From Gammaproteobacteria bacterium (lineage in GTDB: Bacteria > Pseudomonadota > Gammaproteobacteria > GRL18): a stretch of DNA of 12,021 bases. This document shows positions 1 to 4,966 of this stretch, piece by piece. Location of the stretch: contig JALTKC010000435.1 of NCBI GenBank assembly GCA_027076245.1, positions 1 to 12,021 of the forward strand, in the 5' to 3' direction. Below the pieces are notes generated by a model. The model did not search any database and was not told where the DNA came from. It saw only the letters and a program-made list of their open reading frames with translations. The stretch's first letter is position 1; each line of letters starts with the position of its first letter. The translations under genes were made by a program, and so were the position numbers.

Positions 1-2
1 CT

Positions 3-440
3 TCAGAACAGGCTCTGGACTGGCTGGATCAAAGTGCTGAACTGAATGGTTTTAATCATATTACCAGTATTCAGGGTAATGCCTTTGAAGTGCTCAAGCA
101 TCTGCGTAATGAAAAAGAAAAATTTGATATAGTTATTGTTGATCCGCCAGCCTTTATCAAACGCAAAAAAGATTTTAAGGAAGGCATGAATGCCTATCGC
201 CGGGTAAACCAGATGGCCATGCAGTTATGCAATCGGGACAGTCTGCTGGTATCGGCCTCCTGTTCCCATCATATGCCGGAGCAGACGCTGTTGCAGCAGA
301 TTCAGGGAGCCGCACGGCATCTGGACCGTTTTGCCCAGATGCTGGAACGGGGTTATCAGGGACCGGATCATCCGGTGCATCCTGCTATTCCTGAAACGGT
401 CTATATTAAATCCTTTATTAACCGGGTACTGCCTGTCTGA
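3..440 (+). CDS. rlmI: Class I SAM-dependent rRNA methyltransferase, RlmI family (C-terminal part, 5' end outside window)
   Basis: The reading frame is open from the window edge (first full codon at 3) to TGA at 438-440, giving about 145 visible residues. This is the SAM-binding half of an RlmI-type enzyme, a family that methylates C5 of a cytosine in 23S rRNA. Visible signs are the NGF segment near the edge, the DPPAF motif IV (Asp codon at 141-143) followed by IKRKKD, the SASCSHH motif with its Cys codon at 261-263, and the C-terminal GPDHPVHPAIPET..YIKS block typical of the family. The N-terminal PUA domain and SAM motif I must lie upstream of the window. The GTG at 90 is internal, because the homology continues before it. 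The stop overlaps the lgt start by one base (TGATG), so the two are co-transcribed and probably translationally coupled. The family call is firm; the exact target base is inferred. Confidence 0.85.
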   Translation, partial: SEQALDWLDQSAELNGFNHITSIQGNAFEVLKHLRNEKEKFDIVIVDPPAFIKRKKDFKEGMNAYRRVNQMAMQLCNRDSLLVSASCSHHMPEQTLLQQIQGAARHLDRFAQMLERGYQGPDHPVHPAIPETVYIKSFINRVLPV

Positions 441-1234
441 TGTTAAGCTATCCAAATATTGATCCTGTTGCTGTATCCATTGGGCCGCTGGACATTCACT
501 GGTATGGAGTCACCTATCTGGTGGCCTTTGCCGGGTTCTGGTTTTTTGCCCGCCTGAAGTCAAAACAACCTCATGTTAGCTGGACTTATGAGCAGATCGA
601 TGATTTGCTGTTTTATGGCGCACTGGGTGTGGTATTAGGGGGGCGAATAGGCTATACCCTGTTTTATAATTTTGACTATTTTATGCATGATCCTCTGGTT
701 CTGTTTCAGATCCAGAGGGGGGGGATGTCCTTTCACGGGGGACTGCTGGGTGTGCTGTTTGCCATGTGGCTGTTTGCCCGTAAAAGCCAGAAGGAATTTT
801 TTGAGGTTACCGATTTTATTGCCGTTATGGTGCCGTTCGGGCTGGCAGCTGGGCGAATTGGTAATTTTATCAATGCAGAACTCTGGGGGCGGCCAACGGA
901 TCTGCCCTGGGCGATGATTTTCCCGACCGATCCCCTCGGGCTGCCGCGTCATCCCTCCATGTTGTATGAATTCCTGTTGGAAGGCGTACTGCTGTTTATT
1001 ATTCTGTGGTTTTATTCAAGCCGTCCGCGTCCGGGGAAGGCCGTTTCCGGCCTGTTCCTGATTGGCTATGGACTCTTTCGGACACTGGTTGAATTTGTTC
1101 GCCAGCCTGACGCTCAAATGGGAAAAGGCGGTTTTATTGCCGGTGACTGGCTGACCATGGGAATGATACTGTCACTGCCCATGATATTATTTGGGGTTTA
1201 TTTAATGTGGTCTGCGTATAAAAAGCAACATTAG
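440..1234 (+). CDS. lgt: Prolipoprotein diacylglyceryl transferase
   Basis: Lgt is an inner-membrane enzyme that moves diacylglycerol from phosphatidylglycerol to the lipobox Cys of prolipoproteins, the first step of lipoprotein maturation. The 264-residue product has several hydrophobic segments and the family hallmarks: HWYG (Y22), RGGMSFHGG (H99), GRIGNFINAELWGRPT (R139, N142, G150), HPSMLYE near 171 and the FRTLVEFVRQPD block near 213. These residues keep a constant offset of 4 from E. coli Y26, H103, R143, N146 and G154. The protein is shorter than E. coli Lgt (291), mostly at the ends. The ATG overlaps the preceding stop by one base and has no clear Shine-Dalgarno, so it probably relies on coupling. 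A run of eight G (717-724) encodes the R-G-G before the catalytic His and leaves the frame intact. In many gammaproteobacteria thyA follows lgt directly; here thyA lies about 2.9 kb away on the other strand. Confidence 0.97.
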   Translation: MLSYPNIDPVAVSIGPLDIHWYGVTYLVAFAGFWFFARLKSKQPHVSWTYEQIDDLLFYGALGVVLGGRIGYTLFYNFDYFMHDPLVLFQIQRGGMSFHGGLLGVLFAMWLFARKSQKEFFEVTDFIAVMVPFGLAAGRIGNFINAELWGRPTDLPWAMIFPTDPLGLPRHPSMLYEFLLEGVLLFIILWFYSSRPRPGKAVSGLFLIGYGLFRTLVEFVRQPDAQMGKGGFIAGDWLTMGMILSLPMILFGVYLMWSAYKKQH

Positions 1235-1240
1235 TATAAT
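1235..1240 (+). promoter_or_regulatory. Candidate -10 box (TATAAT) ahead of the first DsrE2-like gene
   Basis: A perfect TATAAT starts immediately after the lgt stop codon. At 17-base spacing the -35 position reads CTGCGT, a poor match, so this is only a possible promoter. If used, transcription would start just before or within the palindromic repeat that follows. Read-through from lgt is the alternative. Confidence 0.22.
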
Positions 1241-1247
1241 GTAAATC

Positions 1248-1282
1248 CCTTCTCTCTTTAGGAGAAGGTCAGGATTAGGGGG
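1248..1282 (+). repeat. REP-like palindromic repeat remnant between lgt and dsrE2
   Basis: CCTTCTC (1248-1254) pairs with GAGAAGG (1262-1268) around a 7-base loop, followed by GTCAGGATTAGGGGG. From memory, the order C/T-rich arm, G/A-rich arm, then a G-rich GGTnAGGnTnAGGG tail resembles a dispersed palindromic repeat common in gammaproteobacterial intergenic spaces. The tail contains AGGGGG (1277-1282), 8 bases before the next ATG, so it appears to serve as that gene's ribosome binding site. Membership of a genome-wide repeat family cannot be tested from one copy. Confidence 0.5.
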
Positions 1283-1290
1283 AAACACCA

Positions 1291-1755
1291 ATGAGTAAAA
1301 GAATGGCGATTATTGCCAGTAAGGGCACACTGGACTGGGGCTATCCGCCGTTTATTCTGGCCAGTACAGCCGCTGCTCTGGGCTACGAAACAGAAATATT
1401 TTTTACCTTTTACGGACTGCAGTTACTGGAAAAAAATCTTAATCTGCAGGTTTCTTCTCTGGGTAATCCCGGTATGCCCATCCCTTTTCCCGCTCCGGTC
1501 ATTCTGCAGGCTATGCCTGGTGTACAGAATTTTATTACTAATATGATGGAGCGTAAACTGGCTGATAAAGGGGTAGCGCCTTTGCAGGAACTGCGCCAGG
1601 TTTGTCTGGACTCAGGTGTAAAGTTTACTGCCTGTCAGATGACAGTGGATTTATTTGAAGTGGATATTAATTCGTTTATTGATGAAGTCAGCTACGCTGG
1701 AACAGCGGCCTATTTTGAGTTTGCCGGGGAGGCAGATATTACACTGTATATATAG
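1291..1755 (+). CDS. dsrE2: DsrE2-like sulfur-carrier family protein (DsrE/DsrF/DrsH-like), copy A
   Basis: The 154-residue product matches the DsrE2 branch of the DsrE/F/H superfamily: N-terminal AIIASKGTLDWGYPPFILASTAAALG, then IFFTFYGL (37-43), GNPGMP (59-63), GVAPLQEL (94-101) and the conserved CQMTVDLF with C115. DsrE2 proteins of sulfur oxidisers hold or pass sulfane sulfur, usually beside rhodanese and TusA genes; neither partner is in this window. A second Cys, C105, lies ten residues before C115, a spacing kept in copy B. Many DsrE2 proteins are said to carry a membrane segment; here only the 62-80 stretch is hydrophobic and no clear transmembrane helix was identified. The ATG has AGGGGG 8 bases upstream, inside a REP-like element. 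The gene lies 56 bases after lgt and converges on copy B. Family call firm; sulfur role inferred. Confidence 0.85.
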   Translation: MSKRMAIIASKGTLDWGYPPFILASTAAALGYETEIFFTFYGLQLLEKNLNLQVSSLGNPGMPIPFPAPVILQAMPGVQNFITNMMERKLADKGVAPLQELRQVCLDSGVKFTACQMTVDLFEVDINSFIDEVSYAGTAAYFEFAGEADITLYI

Positions 1756-1780
1756 TTTTTATACAGCTTTTGCTTATTAA

Positions 1781-1814
1781 TCCAGCACCTGCTCTTTTAA
1801 GATAAGGTGCTGGA
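1781..1814. terminator. Inverted repeat between convergent DsrE2 genes, possible bidirectional terminator
   Basis: TCCAGCACCT (1781-1790) and AGGTGCTGGA (1805-1814) form a perfect 10-base-pair stem with a 14-base loop. It sits between the stop codons of two convergent genes, as expected for a shared terminator. Neither side has a strong T-run after the stem, so termination may be weak or act mainly by blocking and RNA stabilisation. Confidence 0.55.
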
Positions 1815-1823
1815 TGAGTAGCA

Positions 1824-2351
1824 TTACATATAAAGAGACTGAGTGCTCTCAGAATCATTGGATTCTTCAAAGTATGTTGCAGCACCTACAAAGTCAATGC
1901 CGTCAATAAAGTCAGACTCATCAAAACCAAATAATTCAACGGTCATCTGACAGGCCAGGAATTTAACTTCCGCTTCCTGACATAATTCTCTTAACTCAGA
2001 TAAAGGCGCCACACCATTATTGGCAATAGTCTTTTTCATCATGGATGTGGCAAAGGTTTCAATACCGGGGATCTGCCAGACAATATTAGGAATTAAGGGT
2101 GCCCAGTCAATAGAACGGAACCACTCAGGTCCCATTGGCATTTTCATAGGCATATCAGGATTACCAATTGGAGTCACTTTCAGGGCATTGGTGTCTTTTA
2201 ACAATAATCTTAAGCCGTAAAAAGTAAAGAAAATAGACACTTCTTTACCCAGTGCCGCCGCTGTACTGGCCAGAATAAACGGAGGATAACCCCAGTCAAG
2301 TGTGCCTTTAGTGGCGATAATGGTTAATTTGGTATTAGAATTTGCTGCCAT
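1824..2351 (-). CDS. dsrE2: DsrE2-like sulfur-carrier family protein, copy B
   Basis: This 175-residue paralogue of copy A shares the KGTLDWGYPPFILASTAAALG block (residues 15-35), FFTFYGL, GNPDMP, GVAPLSEL and CQMTVEL with C134. C124 again lies ten residues earlier. It differs by an extra segment of about 15 residues after GNPDMP (MPMGPEWFRSIDWAP region) and by a serine/acid-rich tail. The start at 2351 (MAANSN) is chosen because homology begins there and GGAG lies 8 bases upstream. The frame stays open to 2447, but that extension is low-complexity and overlaps the repeat-rich control region. The gene lies tail to tail with copy A, so the pair could be an inverted duplication followed by divergence. 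It is divergent from the receiver gene at 2662. A role in sulfane-sulfur transfer is inferred from the family; no TusA or rhodanese lies beside it. Confidence 0.85.
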   Translation of the reverse strand: MAANSNTKLTIIATKGTLDWGYPPFILASTAAALGKEVSIFFTFYGLRLLLKDTNALKVTPIGNPDMPMKMPMGPEWFRSIDWAPLIPNIVWQIPGIETFATSMMKKTIANNGVAPLSELRELCQEAEVKFLACQMTVELFGFDESDFIDGIDFVGAATYFEESNDSESTQSLYM

Positions 2352-2387
2352 CTCTAAATCTCCAGTGACGTGATTTTTTAGTCTGTT

Positions 2388-2459
2388 GTTATCAAAAAAA
2401 CGCTTATAAAAAGTTATCAAAAAAACTGTTTTAAAAATGAGTATCAAACAGTTATCAAA
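2388..2459 (-). repeat. Repeated GTTATCAAA motifs upstream of dsrE2 copy B (TTTGATAAC on the gene's strand)
   Basis: GTTATCAAAAAAAC occurs exactly at 2388-2401 and 2413-2426, 25 bases apart. Shorter forms follow: GTATCAAAC at 2441-2449 and GTTATCAAA at 2451-2459. The array lies 37-108 bases upstream of the chosen start, where promoter and operator sites would be. It could be a set of regulator binding sites or the product of slippage in AT-rich DNA; the sequence alone does not decide. Confidence 0.6.
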
Positions 2460-2513
2460 TTAAATAATAATTTTATGAACTTATAATTCCTGAACCTTAG
2501 AGTTTATCATTGA

Positions 2514-2532
2514 TTTTTGCCGGTAGCAAAAA
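2514..2532. repeat. 19-base inverted repeat in the divergent control region
   Basis: TTTTTGC (2514-2520) and GCAAAAA (2526-2532) are perfect inverted arms around CGGTA. The position, roughly midway between divergent genes, suits a dimeric regulator site. The A/T arms could also form a weak hairpin. Confidence 0.4.
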
Positions 2533-2630
2533 ATTGTCGTAAAAAAGATAAGCACTGAAATCTGTCAATTTTGAGTTTATTTGCCTACACTACTTATTAT
2601 TGCTCCCTGTAATTACAAAATATAGTTACA

Positions 2631-2636
2631 TATAAT
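2631..2636 (+). promoter_or_regulatory. Candidate -10 box for the receiver gene
   Basis: TATAAT ends 25 bases before the ATG at 2662, leaving a plausible short leader. The -35 position at 17-base spacing reads TGTAAT, a weak match, so an activator may be needed or the call may be wrong. Confidence 0.3.
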
Positions 2637-2661
2637 TACTTCTATCTGGATAAGATTATTA

Positions 2662-3048
2662 ATGGATTCAGAATCAAGCCTTCAACAATATCACGGTAAA
2701 GTTCTGTTTGTTGATGATGCCAAAGTTAATCTCATGCTCGGTAAGAAGCTGCTCAGTCATTACGGGCTGGAGGTGGATACGGCAGAAAATGGACAACAGG
2801 CCATAGATTGCTGTGAAAAAAGCACCTATCAGCTTATATTTATGGATTTGGAAATGCCGGAAGTCGGCGGCCTGGCTGCGGCCACAATTATCCGTGAAAA
2901 ACAGCTTTCCTATGCCCCCATCTTTGCTCTGACCGGCACTGAATCTGAACAGATCCGTTTATTATGCCGTGCCGCACATATGAATGGTTTTGTGACCAAG
3001 CCGCTAAAAAAAGAGAAAATTGAACATATTTTAAGCAAAATTTTTTAA
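2662..3048 (+). CDS. Stand-alone response-regulator receiver (REC) protein
   Basis: The 128-residue product is one CheY-like receiver domain with no output domain. The phosphorylation site is complete: acidic pair D18/D19, phosphoacceptor D62 in FMDLEMPEVGG, T91 in ALTG, and K113 followed by P114. The LEMPEVGG and ALTG style resembles receiver domains of hybrid sensor kinases and phosphorelays. It should take phosphate from a histidine kinase and act by protein contact, not by binding DNA. No histidine kinase, HPt protein or partner lies in the window. The ribosome binding site is weak (GGA 11 bases or AAGA 6 bases before ATG). The gene lies between a DsrE2-like gene (divergent) and a dioxygenase gene 84 bases downstream on the same strand, so it may be co-transcribed with the latter. 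The domain call is firm; the pathway is unknown. Confidence 0.92.
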   Translation: MDSESSLQQYHGKVLFVDDAKVNLMLGKKLLSHYGLEVDTAENGQQAIDCCEKSTYQLIFMDLEMPEVGGLAAATIIREKQLSYAPIFALTGTESEQIRLLCRAAHMNGFVTKPLKKEKIEHILSKIF

Positions 3049-3085
3049 TCCACTCTGATCAATATCAATTCAATTCCACTCTGAT
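3049..3085 (+). repeat. Direct repeat TCCACTCTGAT x2 upstream of the dioxygenase gene
   Basis: TCCACTCTGAT occurs at 3049-3059 and 3075-3085, 26 bases apart, each followed within a few bases by ATCA. It lies in the 84-base gap between the receiver and dioxygenase genes, starting directly after the receiver stop. It may be a regulator site or a small tandem duplication. Confidence 0.45.
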
Positions 3086-3132
3086 TATCATTTAATAGCC
3101 TGTCATATCTCCCATAGTCAGGAAATTAACAA

Positions 3133-4038
3133 ATGACCATTACCAGCCCCTTTCTGCTTGAAAATGAAAACCAATATTTGCAATGGCGCGAGCAAAAAAT
3201 GCATCACTACCCCACTACACTGGGTGAACTGATGGTGGAAATTGATGATCCGCGAAAACTGAGTGAATCTGAGCATCAGAAACTGCTTGAGGTTTGCCGA
3301 CAGACCAATATGGTGATCTATGCCGGGCAGACTGGAGATGATCCGGATCCGGAAATTCCCCTGGTTCTGGGGCGAGTATTTAAGCTAAGCCGTCTGGATC
3401 ATAACTGGCTGGCTGATGAGTCGGGTCTGACTTCGTTAACTGTAGTAGAGGAGGGGGCACGGAAAAATTACATCCCGTACAGCAACCATGCCATTAATTG
3501 GCATACGGACGGCTATTATAATACGGCTGATAAGCAGATCCATGCTCTGAATCTGCATTGTGTTGTACCTGCGCCCACGGGGGGTGAAAACCGTCTGATG
3601 GATCATGAAGTGGCCTATATTGAATTGCGGGACAGGAACCCGGATTATATACAGGCTTTAATGGCTGAGGATGTGATGACCATACCGGCACGGATGGACA
3701 AGGACGGTAATATAGCCCGCAAGGCAGAAACCGGCCCGGTATTTTCAGTGCGGCCTGATACCGGCGAACTGCATATGCGCTATACCATTCGAACCCGTAA
3801 TGTAGTGTGGAAGGATGATCCACTGACACAGGAAGCCGTAAACTACCTTGAACAATTACTGGAAAGCGATTCACCCTATATCTATCAGGGCAAACTGGAA
3901 TCGGGCATGGGCCTGATCAGCAACAATGTCCTGCATGACCGCAGTGCCTTTGAGGATAATGACCAGCAAAAACGCCTGCTTTACCGCGCCAGGTATTATG
4001 ACCGTCTGGCTGGAACTTCTATGGGCGATATATATTAA
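3133..4038 (+). CDS. TauD/TfdA-family Fe(II)/2-oxoglutarate-dependent dioxygenase
   Basis: The 301-residue product has the family's iron-binding triad: H124 and D126 in NWHTDGYYN, and H268 in NVLHDRSAF. R281 or R285 in the following KRLLYRARYY is the likely 2-oxoglutarate carboxylate ligand. Such enzymes couple 2-oxoglutarate decarboxylation to hydroxylation of a small substrate; TauD itself releases sulfite from taurine. The substrate here cannot be read from the sequence, and the protein does not look like TauD proper. Length fits the family (about 280-310). The ATG at 3133 has AGGA 9 bases upstream. There is no signal peptide, so it should be cytoplasmic. It follows the receiver gene on the same strand and converges on thyA. 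Its company with DsrE2-like genes hints at organosulfur metabolism, but that is inference only. Confidence 0.85.
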   Translation: MTITSPFLLENENQYLQWREQKMHHYPTTLGELMVEIDDPRKLSESEHQKLLEVCRQTNMVIYAGQTGDDPDPEIPLVLGRVFKLSRLDHNWLADESGLTSLTVVEEGARKNYIPYSNHAINWHTDGYYNTADKQIHALNLHCVVPAPTGGENRLMDHEVAYIELRDRNPDYIQALMAEDVMTIPARMDKDGNIARKAETGPVFSVRPDTGELHMRYTIRTRNVVWKDDPLTQEAVNYLEQLLESDSPYIYQGKLESGMGLISNNVLHDRSAFEDNDQQKRLLYRARYYDRLAGTSMGDIY

Positions 4039-4065
4039 TGAGCCTGCAGGAACGAGGGCAGAAAT

Positions 4066-4081
4066 ACCTGAACCCTCAGGT
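4066..4081. terminator. Small hairpin between the convergent dioxygenase and thyA genes
   Basis: ACCTGA (4066-4071) and TCAGGT (4076-4081) form a 6-base-pair stem with loop ACCC, followed on the plus strand by TCTTT and on the minus strand by ATTTCT. Its place in a 69-base convergent gap fits a weak terminator in both directions. Confidence 0.35.
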
Positions 4082-4107
4082 TCTTTAAGTTGTTCCTGGA
4101 TGGCTAT

Positions 4108-4959
4108 TTAGACAGAAAACGGATAGCGGATGGGGTCGTGATGCTGATAGTTTTCTACTTCAAAATCATCCAGGCTGACCCAGGTTTCCAGATCTTCCAG
4201 GGATTTAATGTCCGGGTTGATTTTAAGCTGTGGCGGGGGATAGGGGCTTCGCTTTAATTGGACGTCACGCATTAAATCCAGCTGGTCTTCATAAATATGA
4301 GCATTGACGATTTTATGGTAGGCCTGGCCGGCTTTATGGCCGGTGATCTGGGCCATCAGAGCCAGCAGAACATAAACCTGCACCATATTAAAATTCAGCC
4401 CCAGGGGGACGTCACAGGAACGCTGGGTGCTGTTCAGGTACAGCGTATCGCCTAACAGGGAAAAATGATGGCTGTACATGCAGGGACGTAAGCAGCCCAG
4501 GTGAAAGGCGCCGGGATGGTAAAAGGTATAAATTTCGCCCCGGTTATCAATGCCCTGAGAGAGGTCATCCACAATCTGGCGCAGCAGATCCACGGAACCG
4601 CCATCGGGTTTGGGAAAATTACGGCCGATAGCGCCATAAATCAGGCCGCAGTCATCGGTACCTTTGCGATGAGGATTGGCCAGCCAGTCCGGGTTTTCAT
4701 TGGCATTGGCATCCCAGGTTTTAGTACCGATTCTGCGAAAATCGGCGGCATTGTCATAGCCCCGGATATAACCAAGTATTTCAGCAATGGCGGACTTCCA
4801 GAAACTTTTACGGGTGGTGACCAGCGGGAACTCATTGTTTGCTACGTTATAGGTCAGGTCGGCATTAATCACGGTTAAACAGCGTTTGCCTGTGCGTTTA
4901 TTATCGGCCCAGACACCTTCATCCACGATTCTCTGGCAGAGCTCAAGATATTGCTTCAT
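4108..4959 (-). CDS. thyA: Thymidylate synthase (long, Vibrio-like type)
   Basis: ThyA makes dTMP from dUMP using methylene-tetrahydrofolate. The 283-residue product has the catalytic Cys C160 in CLRPCMYSHHF, the QRSCDVPLGLNFNM block (179-192; D183 and N191 being dUMP/folate-site residues), and the C-terminal DDFEVENYQHHDPIRYPFSV. E. coli ThyA is 264 residues; this matches the 283-residue type I recall from Vibrio. In this type the usual RR-I-I-V-SAWNVGE loop is RGEIYTFYHPGAF: the first Arg is kept (R140) but the second is Gly, and the WN pair is YH. The ATG at 4959 has AGGAAAA upstream, overlapping the end of slt. It lies 7 bases after the slt stop, so the two genes share a transcript. The family is clear; folA, often nearby, is absent from the window. 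Confidence 0.96.
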   Translation of the reverse strand: MKQYLELCQRIVDEGVWADNKRTGKRCLTVINADLTYNVANNEFPLVTTRKSFWKSAIAEILGYIRGYDNAADFRRIGTKTWDANANENPDWLANPHRKGTDDCGLIYGAIGRNFPKPDGGSVDLLRQIVDDLSQGIDNRGEIYTFYHPGAFHLGCLRPCMYSHHFSLLGDTLYLNSTQRSCDVPLGLNFNMVQVYVLLALMAQITGHKAGQAYHKIVNAHIYEDQLDLMRDVQLKRSPYPPPQLKINPDIKSLEDLETWVSLDDFEVENYQHHDPIRYPFSV

Positions 4960-4966
4960 GTATTGG

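Larger units (their letters stand above)
2352..2661. promoter_or_regulatory. 310-base AT-rich divergent control region
   Basis: This spacer separates copy B of DsrE2 (minus) from the receiver gene (plus). No convincing coding frame was seen. It contains four copies of an ATCAAA-centred motif near the DsrE2 side, a 19-base inverted repeat near its middle and a TATAAT close to the receiver start, each listed separately. Promoters for both directions are expected here, but no full -35/-10 pair at ideal spacing was found. Confidence 0.6.

Noticed and set aside
2352..2447. Upstream extension of dsrE2 copy B to 2447
   Set aside because: The extra residues come from AT-rich repeat DNA with no family similarity, and a good GGAG site precedes the start at 2351.
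2388..2459. CRISPR or replication-origin iterons
   Set aside because: Only four short imperfect motifs, no Rep or Cas gene, and the position fits a promoter region better.
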